Position numbers and translations under genes: made by a program. The notes under the pieces were generated by a model. The model was not told where the DNA came from and did no database searches. It saw only the letters and a program-made list of their open reading frames with translations. From Pseudomonas putida NBRC 14164 (lineage in GTDB: Bacteria > Pseudomonadota > Gammaproteobacteria > Pseudomonadales > Pseudomonadaceae): a DNA stretch of 64,000 bases. The stretch is from assembly GCF_000412675.1 (NCBI RefSeq), contig NC_021505.1:4520501-4584500 (forward strand). The letters are read 5' to 3'. Position 1 is the stretch's first letter; each line of letters opens with the position of its first letter. Shown in pieces: positions 41,676-50,501 of this stretch.

Positions 41676-44132
41676 CTAGCGAAACGTGCCAGGTGCCCGC
41701 TGCAACAGAGGCCGGGTGGCGATCCGTTGGCGCTGCAGACTGTCACAGGTGAACACCTGGGGGCGTTCGATCAGGTAACCCTGGGCGTAATCCACGCCGA
41801 TTTCCTGCAGGGCCTGCTCGATCAAGGGTGTTTCGACGAACTCGGCTATGGTGCGTTTGCCCATGACATGGCCGATGTGGTTGATGACCTCTACCATGGC
41901 CCGGTTGACCGGGTCATCGAGCATGTCCTTGACGAAACTGCCGTCGATCTTCAGGTAATCCACGGGTAAATGCTTGAGGTAGGCGAACGACGACATGCCG
42001 GCGCAGAAATCATCGAGCGAGAAGCGACAGCCCAGCCCCTTCAGCTCGTTGATGAAGCGAATGGCACTGCCCAGGTTGGCAATCGCGCTGGTTTCGGTAA
42101 TTTCGAAACAGATCATCCGCGGCGGAATGGCGTACTCGACAAACAACCGCTGCAGGTAATCGAGGAACTTGTCATCGCCGATGCTCGACCCCGACAGGTT
42201 GATCGCGCAGATCGACAGCGGCCCTTCGCGGCCTTCGTCCAGGCATTGGCGCACAACCTGGAACACATTGCGCACCACCCAGCGGTCCAGCGCAGTCATC
42301 AGGCCGTAGCGCTCGGCTGCGGGGATGAAGCTGCTGGGCAGGATGGTGCGGCCACTTTCGTCGTGCAGGCGCAGCAGGATTTCGATGTGGCCTGGGCCTT
42401 CGAAGGTTTTCAGCGGGGCAATTTCCTGTGCGTACAGGCAGAAGCGGTTTTCTTCCAGCGCCACATGCAAGCGCTGGATCCAGGCCATTTCGCCAAAACG
42501 CATGGACAGCTCGCTGTCGTCGGCGTGGTACACCTGCACGCGGTTGCGCCCCTTCTCCTTGGCCATGTAGCAGGCCATGTCGGCAGCACGCAGCGAGGTT
42601 TCCAGGGTGCCCGGGGTTTGGGCGATGTGCACCAGGCCGATACTGACCGTGGTGACGAACGGCCGCCCCTTCCACACGAAGTGCAGGCTCTGCACCATCT
42701 GGCGCAACTGCTCGGCGATGCGCTCGGCCTGGTCTGGCGGGCAGCTTTCCAGCAGCACGCCAAACTCGTCGCCACCCAGCCGGGCCAGCGTGTCACCTTC
42801 GCGCAGGCCAGATTGCAGCACGGCGCAGATGTGCCGCAGCAATTCGTCACCCGCGGCATGGCCGCAGGTGTCGTTCACCAGCTTGAACTGGTCGAGGTCC
42901 AGGAACATCAGCGAATGCCGCCCGGCCTGGCGCGCAAGGCCATTCAGCGCCTGTTCCAGGCGGTATTCGAACTCACGGCGGTTGGCCAGGCCGGTCAGGG
43001 CGTCATGGGTGGCCTGCCAGGACAGGTTGGCGATGTACTGACGCTCCTGGGTCATGTCATGCAGCACAAGCACGATGCCACTGAGCTGGCCGTCACTGAC
43101 GATCGGCGAGCCCACCAGGTTGATCGACACGGTGCTGCCGTCAAGCCGCTGGATCAGCCGGGCATGCTCGGCACCGCCCTTGAGGCTGCCGCTAAGCACC
43201 TGCTCGACCAGGCTGCGGCCATCTTCCTCGGCCTGCTCGTCCACCAGGCTGAACAACGCCGACAGCGGCAGGCCCTGGGCCTGGCCAGACTGCCAGTGGG
43301 TGAGTTGCTCGGCGGCCGGGTTCATGTAGCCGATGCAGCCATCCACGTCGGCAGTAATGACCGCATCGCCAATGGCCTGCAAGGTGGTCTGTGCCCGCTC
43401 TTTCTCTGCCTGCAGGGCGGTGGCGAAGGCCTGACGCTGGACCAGCAGCTTGCTGGAGCGGCGCCAGGCAATGGCAATGAGGAACATCGCTGTCAGCAGG
43501 TTGGTGATCAGCAGCACCCGCAGCAACATGCGCGAGCCTTCGCCCAAGGCATCGCTGAACGCTTTGGCAGCGGGCGTGACCCCTTCGTTGATGGTGACGA
43601 TGCGCGCCTTCCAGGCATTGACGGCCTGGGCGTCGACCGGGCCACTGGCAAAGCTCTGGCGCATCTCGCCGGCGAGCACATCCAGCTTGGCCAGGTAGTC
43701 GTCGCCGATATCCCAGTAGTCGATGGCTGTATGCATGTAGCTGATGTTGCGGAAGTTACGGTAGAACCAGATGATCCGCTCGACATCGTCGGGGTGGTTG
43801 CCGCCTTGCAGAACGGCCTGGCGAGCAGCCGCCAGGTCGGGGCTGGGCTGGTCGAGCACCTCGCGCAGCTGGTGGTCGCCCTGGGGCACGGTAATGGCCT
43901 GGCGATAGCGCTGATAGGTACTCTCGTCGCGGGTGTCGGCGTACAGGTTCAGGTAATAGATGGCGTCTTTCTGCGCCTTCGACCACAGGCTTTCGCCCGC
44001 GACATAGGCGCGCACGGCCGAGAGCGTATAAAGGCTGAGGCTGCCCAGCGCCACCTGAAAGACCACAACGGCGATGAAGGGCCAGGTGATGCCGATCAAC
44101 TTCGGCGCTTCGAGTGTGCGATGTCCCTTCAT
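41676..44132 (-). CDS. Membrane-anchored PAS-GGDEF-EAL protein
   Basis: A predicted dual cyclic-di-GMP enzyme of 818 residues. The N-terminus has two membrane helices (near 13-38 and 215-240) around a periplasmic four-helix-type sensor. A PAS domain follows, then GGDEF with ARLGGDEFGVL and the DLDQFKLVND metal site, then an EAL domain. The EAL signature reads EIL (IEILLRL), but later residues look intact: INLSGSS, EITET, LDDFCAG, LKIDGSFV, AEFVET and AQGYLI. ATG 44132 has AGGGA four to five bases upstream. Whether it makes or breaks c-di-GMP cannot be told. Confidence 0.93.
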   Translation of the reverse strand: MKGHRTLEAPKLIGITWPFIAVVVFQVALGSLSLYTLSAVRAYVAGESLWSKAQKDAIYYLNLYADTRDESTYQRYRQAITVPQGDHQLREVLDQPSPDLAAARQAVLQGGNHPDDVERIIWFYRNFRNISYMHTAIDYWDIGDDYLAKLDVLAGEMRQSFASGPVDAQAVNAWKARIVTINEGVTPAAKAFSDALGEGSRMLLRVLLITNLLTAMFLIAIAWRRSSKLLVQRQAFATALQAEKERAQTTLQAIGDAVITADVDGCIGYMNPAAEQLTHWQSGQAQGLPLSALFSLVDEQAEEDGRSLVEQVLSGSLKGGAEHARLIQRLDGSTVSINLVGSPIVSDGQLSGIVLVLHDMTQERQYIANLSWQATHDALTGLANRREFEYRLEQALNGLARQAGRHSLMFLDLDQFKLVNDTCGHAAGDELLRHICAVLQSGLREGDTLARLGGDEFGVLLESCPPDQAERIAEQLRQMVQSLHFVWKGRPFVTTVSIGLVHIAQTPGTLETSLRAADMACYMAKEKGRNRVQVYHADDSELSMRFGEMAWIQRLHVALEENRFCLYAQEIAPLKTFEGPGHIEILLRLHDESGRTILPSSFIPAAERYGLMTALDRWVVRNVFQVVRQCLDEGREGPLSICAINLSGSSIGDDKFLDYLQRLFVEYAIPPRMICFEITETSAIANLGSAIRFINELKGLGCRFSLDDFCAGMSSFAYLKHLPVDYLKIDGSFVKDMLDDPVNRAMVEVINHIGHVMGKRTIAEFVETPLIEQALQEIGVDYAQGYLIERPQVFTCDSLQRQRIATRPLLQRAPGTFR

Positions 44133-44253
44133 GGAGTCCCTGTCACAGAGCAGATAAGGCGCAAATCGACCCAGACAAGCACAGCGTAGGCCATCTGCCA
44201 TCAACGTGACGGGGTTTTTTATGACAGGGAATCGCAGGATTTGCACGCACGCC

Positions 44254-44304
44254 GTGGGAGCGGCCTTGCGTCGCGAAAGGGCCGCGACGCAAGGCCGCTC
44301 CCAC
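44254..44304. repeat. REP palindrome with 22-base perfect arms
   Basis: GTGGGAGCGGCCTTGCGTCGCG and its exact complement flank a 7-base centre (AAAGGGC). It lies between the ABC exporter and the GGDEF/EAL gene, which share a strand. It would also form a strong RNA hairpin after the ABC-side end of the upstream transcript. Confidence 0.88.
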
Positions 44305-44329
44305 AGCAACGGCACAAGGCACCTGAAAT

Positions 44330-46162
44330 TCAGCTTTGCTGCAAGTGCCCATAAAGCTTGGCGTACAACCCACCCTCGGCAATCAGCTGCTGGTGGTCGC
44401 CATCTTCGGCTACATGCCCGCCATCGAACACCAGCACCCGGTCGGCCTGCTTCACCGCCGACAGCCGGTGGGCGATGATCAGCGTGGTGCGGCCGCTGAG
44501 GAAGCGCGCCAGGGCCAGGTGCAGGTTGTACTCGGTGGCGGCGTCCAACGCCGAGGTGGCTTCGTCGAGGATGACCACCTTGGGCTCGGCCAGCACCATG
44601 CGGGCGATGGCCAGGCGCTGCCGCTGCCCGCCAGACAAGCGCACGCCGGAGCGCCCCACCACACTGTCCAGGCCCTGCGGCAAGGCGGCGATGGTGGCGT
44701 CCAGCTGGGCGATGCGCAGCGCCTGCCAGCAGGCGTCGTCGCTGCTGTCGCGGCCCATGGTCAGGTTGGCGCGTACGGTGTCATTGAACAACGACGGGTG
44801 CTGCAACACCACCGCGACGTTTTCGCGCAGGGTTTCCAGGCCGATTTCCTGCAGGCTGGCACCGCCAAAGCGGATGGTCCCGGCCTGGGCGCTGTAAAGG
44901 CCCAGCAGCAGTTGCACCAGGGTGCTCTTGCCGCCACCACTGGCGCCGACAATCGCCACCTTTTCGCCCGGAGCGATAGACAGGTCGAGGTTTTCCAGCA
45001 CCGGCTCGTCGGCATAGGCAAAGCGCAAGTCGCGCACTTCGATGCCCACCGTCTCACGGCCGGCGAACGGGTCACTGGCGGCCGGGTACTGCGGTTCGTC
45101 ATCGCGCGCCAGCAGCTCGTTGAGGCGGCTCAGCGCACCGCCGGCGGCGTAGTAGGCATATTGCAGGTTGAGCAGTTGCTCCACCGGCCCGATCATGAAC
45201 CACAGGTAGCTGAACACCGCCAGCATCTGGCCGATCGACAAATCGGAGAACAGTACGGTCAGCATGGCTGCGGCGCGGAAGATATCGATGCCGAACTGGA
45301 ACAACAAGCCACTGGCACGTCCACTGGCATCGCTTTTCCACTGCGAATCAACGGCGTAGTCACGCACTTCGCGGGCGCGCAGCCCCAAACGGCCAAGGAA
45401 GTAGCCCTGGCGGTTGCTGGCACGGATTTCCTGGATGGCATCGAGGGTTTCCGTCAGCGCCTGGGTAAAGCGCGCGGTGCTGTCGTTCTCAAGCTTTTTC
45501 AGGTGTTTGACGCGTTTGCCCAGCTGCACGGTGAAATAGATCACCAGCGGGTTGAACAGCAAGATCAGCAAGGCCAGCTGCCAGTGCATCCAGATCAGGA
45601 TCGCCGCTGTGCCGGTCAGGGTCAGCATGGCCACCAGGAAGCGGCTGAGGGTTTCGCCCACGAACTTGTCGAGGGTGTCCAGGTCGGTGACCAGGTGGGT
45701 GGTTACCGTGCCACTGCCCAGGCTTTCGTATTCCTTCAGCGAAATGCGCTTGAGCCGCTCGATCAGGCGGATACGCAGGCGGTAGACGATATCCTTGGCC
45801 AACCCGGCAAACAGCTTGGCCTGGATCACGTTGAACGCCAGGGCAGCCAGGCGCAGGCACAGGGTAAGCGCCAGCATCAGCCCGATATAGCCGGCTGCCA
45901 CCTGCCAGTTGGAGGGCAGCAGGTGGTTCATCCACTTCAGCGCAGCATCGCCATGACCGAGCAGTACTTCGTCCACCAACAGGGGCAGCAGCAACGGAAT
46001 GGGCACACTGCAGCAAGCCGCCAGCACGGCGATGCAGTTGGCAGACCAGAGGTTCTTCTTGTGATGCAGGGCCAGGCGGCGGATTTCCGCCCAGCTCAGT
46101 CGATCGCCCGCAGCGTGAGGCTTGCCCGGCACCGGGTCGGGTGACCCAGGCACATCAAGCAC
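44330..46162 (-). CDS. MsbA-like ABC exporter, permease fused to ATPase
   Basis: A half-transporter of 610 residues with about six N-terminal membrane helices and a C-terminal ATPase. Walker A is GASGGGKST, the ABC signature LSGGQRQRLAIARM, Walker B VVILDEATSALD and the H-loop IIAHRLS. It functions as a homodimer. The substrate is unknown: lipid, peptide and drug exporters share this layout. GTG 46162 overlaps the DsbA-like gene's stop by eight bases; a later GTG (codon 4) is possible. Confidence 0.9.
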   Translation of the reverse strand: MLDVPGSPDPVPGKPHAAGDRLSWAEIRRLALHHKKNLWSANCIAVLAACCSVPIPLLLPLLVDEVLLGHGDAALKWMNHLLPSNWQVAAGYIGLMLALTLCLRLAALAFNVIQAKLFAGLAKDIVYRLRIRLIERLKRISLKEYESLGSGTVTTHLVTDLDTLDKFVGETLSRFLVAMLTLTGTAAILIWMHWQLALLILLFNPLVIYFTVQLGKRVKHLKKLENDSTARFTQALTETLDAIQEIRASNRQGYFLGRLGLRAREVRDYAVDSQWKSDASGRASGLLFQFGIDIFRAAAMLTVLFSDLSIGQMLAVFSYLWFMIGPVEQLLNLQYAYYAAGGALSRLNELLARDDEPQYPAASDPFAGRETVGIEVRDLRFAYADEPVLENLDLSIAPGEKVAIVGASGGGKSTLVQLLLGLYSAQAGTIRFGGASLQEIGLETLRENVAVVLQHPSLFNDTVRANLTMGRDSSDDACWQALRIAQLDATIAALPQGLDSVVGRSGVRLSGGQRQRLAIARMVLAEPKVVILDEATSALDAATEYNLHLALARFLSGRTTLIIAHRLSAVKQADRVLVFDGGHVAEDGDHQQLIAEGGLYAKLYGHLQQS

Positions 46163-46787
46163 AGGCGGCCTGCTGCAGCCAGCGGCCGAGCAAGGGTTGC
46201 AGGCGATCCAGCGGCTGGTAGCCGTTGGTCAGCAGGGCCAGTTGGCCATTGCGCTCGGCAAGCAGGGTCGGAAAGCCGGCAATACCCAGGTCCTGGGCCC
46301 AGCTGAAATCGGCTGCGGTGGCGGCGCGGGTATCGGCGCGGGCGAAGGTTTCGGCAAACACGGTGCGGTCGAAGCCGCACTGCGAGGCCAGCTCGACCAG
46401 CTGCGGCGCCGTGGTCACGTCCACGCCCTGCTCGTAGAACGAACGCTGGATCAGCGCCAGCAGCGGCCAGACGCGTTCGGCGTCCAGCTCACGGGCAGTG
46501 ACCAGGGCGCGGCAGGCCGGCTCGGTGTCGTAGACGAAGCCCTCAGGCATGGCCCCTTCGAAACGAAATGGCTGGCCGGTGGCGTCGGCCACCGCCTGCC
46601 AGTGTTCGAGGATGTACTTGCGGGTGGAGCTGTCCAGGGCGCTGCCGCCGGTGCGCAGCCCGCCCGGCACCACGCGGGTGACAACGCCCGCCTCACGCGC
46701 CTGGGCGATCAGGGCGGCGGCTACCGGCGCGAAACCCCAGCACCAGGAGCACATCGGGTCCATCACATAAATCAGGCGTGCAGACAT
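46155..46787 (-). CDS. DsbA-family thioredoxin-fold protein
   Basis: A 210-residue protein with the redox motif MCSWCWGFAP at the N-terminus and the cis-Pro loop GIAGFPTLL near the C-terminus. There is no signal peptide, so it probably acts in the cytoplasm, as in the FrnE/2-hydroxychromene isomerase-like subgroup. It starts 3 bases after the trhO stop and overlaps the ABC exporter start, so the three are likely one transcript. Its partner is unknown. Confidence 0.88.
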   Translation of the reverse strand: MSARLIYVMDPMCSWCWGFAPVAAALIAQAREAGVVTRVVPGGLRTGGSALDSSTRKYILEHWQAVADATGQPFRFEGAMPEGFVYDTEPACRALVTARELDAERVWPLLALIQRSFYEQGVDVTTAPQLVELASQCGFDRTVFAETFARADTRAATAADFSWAQDLGIAGFPTLLAERNGQLALLTNGYQPLDRLQPLLGRWLQQAACA

Positions 46788-46790
46788 TCA

Positions 46791-47723
46791 TCAGGCCTCG
46801 GCTTTGTAGTTGTAACCGATCGGGTGCGGCAGGTTGCGGGCCTTGGCCAGCTCGATCTGCTTCTGCCGGTCGATGGCACTGCGCCGGGTTTTCTCGCTCA
46901 GGGTGTCCCAGCAATGCGGGCAGCTGACACCTGGCGAATAGTGCTCGGACGCGCGCTCCTCTGCATTGATCGGGTGGCGGCAGGCGTGGCACTGGTCGTA
47001 CTCGCCTTCGCTCAGGTCATGGCGCACCGTGACGCGGTTGTCGAAGACGAAGCAGTCGCCGTCCCACAGGCTTTCTTCCTGAGGCACTTCCTCGAAGTAC
47101 TTCAGCACGCCACCCTTAAGATGATAGACCGCCTCGAAGCCTTCACCGAGCATGTAGCTGGAGGCTTTTTCGCAACGAATGCCGCCGGTGCAGAACATGG
47201 CCACTTTCTTGTGCTTGCTGGGGTCGAAGTTGGCCTTGATGTACTCCGGGAACTCGCGGAAGGTTTCGGTCTTCGGGTCCATCGCGCCCTTGAAGGTGCC
47301 GATGGCCACTTCGTAGTCGTTGCGGGTATCGATCAGCAGCACTTCCGGGTCGCTGATAAGCGCGTTCCAGTCCTTGGGCTCGACATAGGTGCCGACCGCC
47401 TGGTTCGGATCAACGCCCGGCACGCCGAGGGTGACGATCTCTTTCTTGAGCTTGACCTTCGTGCGGTAGAACGGCTGCTCGTCGCAGTACGACTCTTTAT
47501 GGTCGACATCAGCCAGGCGCGGGTCGTTGCGCAGCCAGGCCAGCAGGCCGTCGATGCCTTCGCGGGTAGCCGACACGGTGCCGTTGATGCCTTCGTGGGC
47601 CAGCAGCAGGGTGCCTTTGACGTCATTGTCGAGCATGGCCTTGAGCAGCGGCTCGCGCAGCTCGACGTAGTCTTGCAGGGTGACGAACTTGTACAGCGCC
47701 GCGACGACGATAGGTTGTGACAT
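46791..47723 (-). CDS. trhO: tRNA uridine(34) hydroxylase TrhO (YceA)
   Basis: A rhodanese-domain enzyme that hydroxylates U34 of tRNA to ho5U in an oxygen-dependent way. The N-terminal domain has GTLLLAHEGINGTVSA, and the rhodanese domain has the catalytic Cys178 in VAMFCTGGIRCEK. The C-terminus contains a cysteine cluster CHACRHP and CPHCW. ATG 47723 (MSQPIVVAAL) gives 310 residues; the frame upstream is REP sequence and rejected. A REP pair separates it from the BolA gene. Confidence 0.93.
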   Translation of the reverse strand: MSQPIVVAALYKFVTLQDYVELREPLLKAMLDNDVKGTLLLAHEGINGTVSATREGIDGLLAWLRNDPRLADVDHKESYCDEQPFYRTKVKLKKEIVTLGVPGVDPNQAVGTYVEPKDWNALISDPEVLLIDTRNDYEVAIGTFKGAMDPKTETFREFPEYIKANFDPSKHKKVAMFCTGGIRCEKASSYMLGEGFEAVYHLKGGVLKYFEEVPQEESLWDGDCFVFDNRVTVRHDLSEGEYDQCHACRHPINAEERASEHYSPGVSCPHCWDTLSEKTRRSAIDRQKQIELAKARNLPHPIGYNYKAEA

Positions 47724-47782
47724 GAAGCGGGTTCTCCAGGTGGTTGCCCTCGTAAGGGGCGGACCGGGTTTGACAAAAAGCA

Positions 47783-47905
47783 GGGGGCGCTTTGCGCCCC
47801 ATTCGCGGCACAAGGCCGCTCCTACAGGGAAATACACAACCCAACGGGCGGTGCAATCCCTGTAGGAGCGGCCTTGTGCCGCGAATGGGCCGCACAGCGG
47901 CCCCC
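47783..47905. repeat. REP pair between trhO and the BolA-family gene
   Basis: Inverted copies of ATTCGCGGCACAAGGCCGCTCCTACAGG with outer GGGGGCGC...GCGCCCC and GGGCCGCACAGCGGCCCCC hairpins. It is the CACAAGG subfamily, like the pair at 34030-34144. Confidence 0.9.
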
Positions 47906-47943
47906 TTGGATGGTACGGATTCTACCAGAACGACAAAAAGGTT

Positions 47944-48240
47944 TCAGTGCCCGCCGCCGGCGCACACCGGCGAGGCCGGCGCCACGCCGACCTTGGCCCA
48001 CTCTTCGGCGGTGTAGGTATGAATGGCCAGGGCATGGATCTGGCCCATCAGCTCACCCATGGTGGCGTACACCTTCTGGTGGCGCTTGACGCTGTTCAAC
48101 CCGGCAAACTGCTCGCTGACGATCACTGCCTTGTAGTGGGTCTCCTGACCACGACTGTGCATGTGGCTTTCGTCGAGCACTTGCAGGTGCTGCGGCGCCA
48201 GGGCGCCCAGCTGTTGTTCAATGCGCTGTTGCATGGTCAT
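47944..48240 (-). CDS. BolA-family protein
   Basis: A 98-residue BolA/IbaG-type protein with the class-II KH-like fold. The HSRGQETHYKAVIVSEQFAGL segment and the SVKRHQKVYATMGELM helix are characteristic. BolA proteins bind [2Fe-2S] clusters with monothiol glutaredoxins, and some regulate transcription. The start is ATG 48240, though ATG 48234 is possible. It lies 10 bases after the DUF2059 gene. BolA rather than IbaG is likely from the HSRGxETHY sequence. Confidence 0.9.
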   Translation of the reverse strand: MTMQQRIEQQLGALAPQHLQVLDESHMHSRGQETHYKAVIVSEQFAGLNSVKRHQKVYATMGELMGQIHALAIHTYTAEEWAKVGVAPASPVCAGGGH

Positions 48241-48250
48241 TGCGGCGTGC

Positions 48251-48775
48251 TCACTTCTTGGCAGGGACGGCAGCCTTGCCAGCGTTAGGGTCCAGTTCCT
48301 TGGTCATGTCTTCCAGCAGCTTGTTCACCACCGGCACTGCTGGCTCCAGGCTCTGCTGGGTCAGCTGGGCCGACTGCTGGGTAACCTTGGGCATTTCACG
48401 CAGGACTTTCTTGCCCAGCGGCGATTCATAGAACTTGACCAGGTCTTTCAGCTCTTGCTCGGTGAAGGTCTGGGTGTACAGGTCGACCATCTTCGGCTTC
48501 AGCTTGTTCCAGCCGATGGCGTTGTCCAGCGCGGCGTTGGCTTTGGCCTGGTAGCTTTCCAGCACTGGCTGTTTGGCGGCCGGGGCCTTGGTTTGAGCGA
48601 AGCGCTGGGCGAACATCTGTTGGACCTGCATGTACACCGGGGTGCCCAGCTTGTCGGCGTTGGCCAGGGTCAGGAATTTCTCGGCAGCAGCGTTGTGGCT
48701 GGCGGTGGCAGCGAGCACCTGGCCGCTGGCGCAAGCCAGGGCAACGGCGGCACAAAGGACACGGAGACGGGTCAT
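48251..48775 (-). CDS. DUF2059 exported protein
   Basis: A 174-residue protein of unknown function with a signal peptide (RLRVLCAAVALACASGQVLA, cleavage near AAT), so probably periplasmic. The DUF2059 helix runs in LVKFYESPLGKKVLREMPKV. It ends in a lysine- and alanine-rich tail. ATG 48775 has AAGGAA five bases upstream. It is divergent from fumC, separated by a 154-base gap that should hold both promoters. Confidence 0.88.
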   Translation of the reverse strand: MTRLRVLCAAVALACASGQVLAATASHNAAAEKFLTLANADKLGTPVYMQVQQMFAQRFAQTKAPAAKQPVLESYQAKANAALDNAIGWNKLKPKMVDLYTQTFTEQELKDLVKFYESPLGKKVLREMPKVTQQSAQLTQQSLEPAVPVVNKLLEDMTKELDPNAGKAAVPAKK

Positions 48776-48929
48776 TGCATTTCCTTCAAGAAGAGGGAGG
48801 CGGGTACCTCAGAGTAGAGCATTCTGCGCCGTGGTGGCGATGTGCTCAAGTGGCACGACGAGCGACGGAACCGCTCGGTCGAATCAAGGCCTAAACTGCG
48901 ATTTCGAACTACACAGGAGTGAGTACAGA

Positions 48930-50324
48930 ATGAGCCGTATCGAGACAGACAGCCTGGGCCCGGTCGAAGTTCCTGATGGCGCCTACTGGGGTGCGCAAAC
49001 CCAGCGTTCGCTGATCAATTTCGCCATTGGCAAGGAACGCATGCCTCTCGCGGTGCTGCACGCCCTGGCGCTGATCAAGAAAGCCGCGGCACGTGTCAAC
49101 GACCGCAACGGCGACCTGCCGGCCGACATCGCCCGGCTGATCGAACAAGCCGCCGACGAAGTGCTCGATGGCCAGCACGACGACCAGTTCCCGTTGGTCG
49201 TGTGGCAGACCGGCAGCGGCACGCAAAGCAACATGAACGTCAACGAAGTGATCGCCGGGCGCGCCAACGAACTGGCCGGCAAAGGCCGTGGCGGCAAAGC
49301 GCCAGTACACCCCAACGACCACGTCAACCGCTCGCAGAGCTCCAACGACTGCTTCCCCACAGCCATGCACATCGCTGCGGCGCAGGCGGTGCACGAGCAG
49401 CTGCTGCCGGCAGTCGCCGAACTGTCGTCGGGGCTTGCCGAGCTGTCGGCCCGCCACCAAAAGCTGGTGAAGACCGGCCGCACGCACATGATGGACGCCA
49501 CGCCGATCACTTTCGGCCAGGAGGTGTCCGCCTTCGTCGCCCAGCTCGACTATGCCCAGCGCGCCATCCGCGCCACCCTGCCGGCGGTATGCGAACTGGC
49601 CCAGGGCGGCACCGCGGTTGGCACCGGGCTGAATGCCCCGCATGGTTTTGCCGAAGCCATCGCTGCCGAGTTGGCGGCGGAGTCCGGCCTGCCGTTTGTG
49701 ACGGCGCCAAACAAGTTCGCGGCGCTGGCCGGCCATGAACCGCTGACCAGCCTGGCAGGCGCCTTGAAAACCCTGGCAGTGGCGCTGATGAAAATCGCCA
49801 ACGACTTGCGCCTGCTGGGCTCCGGCCCACGCGCAGGCTTTGCCGAAGTGCGCCTGCCGGCCAACGAACCGGGCAGTTCGATCATGCCCGGCAAGGTTAA
49901 CCCTACCCAGTGCGAGGCGCTGTCGATGCTGGCTTGCCAGGTGCTGGGCAACGATGCCGCCATCGGTTTTGCCGCTAGCCAGGGGCATCTGCAGCTGAAC
50001 GTGTTCAAGCCGGTGATCATCCACAACCTGTTGCAGTCGATCGAACTGCTGGCCGATGGCTGCCGCAACTTCCAGTTGCACTGCGTGGCGGGCATCGAGC
50101 CCGATGCCGAGCAAATGGCCGCGCACCTGGAGCGGGGCTTGATGCTGGTGACGGCGTTGAACCCGCATATCGGCTATGACAAGGCGGCGGAAATTGCCAA
50201 GAAGGCTTACAGCGAAGGCAAGACCTTGCGCGAGGCTGCGCTGGAGTTGAAGTACCTGACCAATGAGCAGTTCGACCAGTGGGTGCGGCCGGAGAACATG
50301 CTGGCACCGGGTGGCAAGGGCTGA
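48930..50324 (+). CDS. fumC: Fumarate hydratase class II
   Basis: An iron-independent fumarase that hydrates fumarate to malate. The 464 residues include GSGTQSNMNVNEVI, SSNDCFPTAMHIAA, KTGRTHMMDATPI and the family signature GSSIMPGKVNPTQCEA with the catalytic serine loop. ATG 48930 has AGGAG ten bases upstream. The frame continues upstream but overlaps the divergent DUF2059 gene. Pseudomonas often carry two class II fumarases; this one stands alone next to a DUF2059/BolA block. Confidence 0.96.
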   Translation: MSRIETDSLGPVEVPDGAYWGAQTQRSLINFAIGKERMPLAVLHALALIKKAAARVNDRNGDLPADIARLIEQAADEVLDGQHDDQFPLVVWQTGSGTQSNMNVNEVIAGRANELAGKGRGGKAPVHPNDHVNRSQSSNDCFPTAMHIAAAQAVHEQLLPAVAELSSGLAELSARHQKLVKTGRTHMMDATPITFGQEVSAFVAQLDYAQRAIRATLPAVCELAQGGTAVGTGLNAPHGFAEAIAAELAAESGLPFVTAPNKFAALAGHEPLTSLAGALKTLAVALMKIANDLRLLGSGPRAGFAEVRLPANEPGSSIMPGKVNPTQCEALSMLACQVLGNDAAIGFAASQGHLQLNVFKPVIIHNLLQSIELLADGCRNFQLHCVAGIEPDAEQMAAHLERGLMLVTALNPHIGYDKAAEIAKKAYSEGKTLREAALELKYLTNEQFDQWVRPENMLAPGGKG

Positions 50325-50334
50325 GCTCTTTATT

Positions 50335-50495
50335 GCCTGCCCCGGCCCTATCGCCGGCAAGCCAGCTCCCACAGGGATCGCACAACATTCAGGCCTGTGG
50401 TGATCCTGTGGGAAGCCAACTTCCACAGGGGCCCCACCTCTTTCAGGCCTGTGGTGATCCTGTGGGAGCTGGCTTGCCGGCGATAGGGCCGGAGC
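50335..50495. repeat. Expanded REP cluster between fumC and the EamA gene
   Basis: Outer inverted GGCCCTATCGCCGGCAAGCCAGCTCCCACAGG units enclose a third, decayed unit (CCTGTGGGAAGCCAACTTCCACAGG). A 26-base direct repeat (TTCAGGCCTGTGGTGATCCT plus TGTGGGA) occurs at 50388-50413 and 50442-50467. This looks like a tandem step in BIME growth. Confidence 0.88.
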
Positions 50496-50501
50496 AAGCG
50501 A

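Noticed and set aside
48630..48929. Extended fumC start
   Set aside because: The frame runs back across the divergent promoter region into the DUF2059 gene; the 48930 ATG has AGGAG upstream and the family N-terminus.
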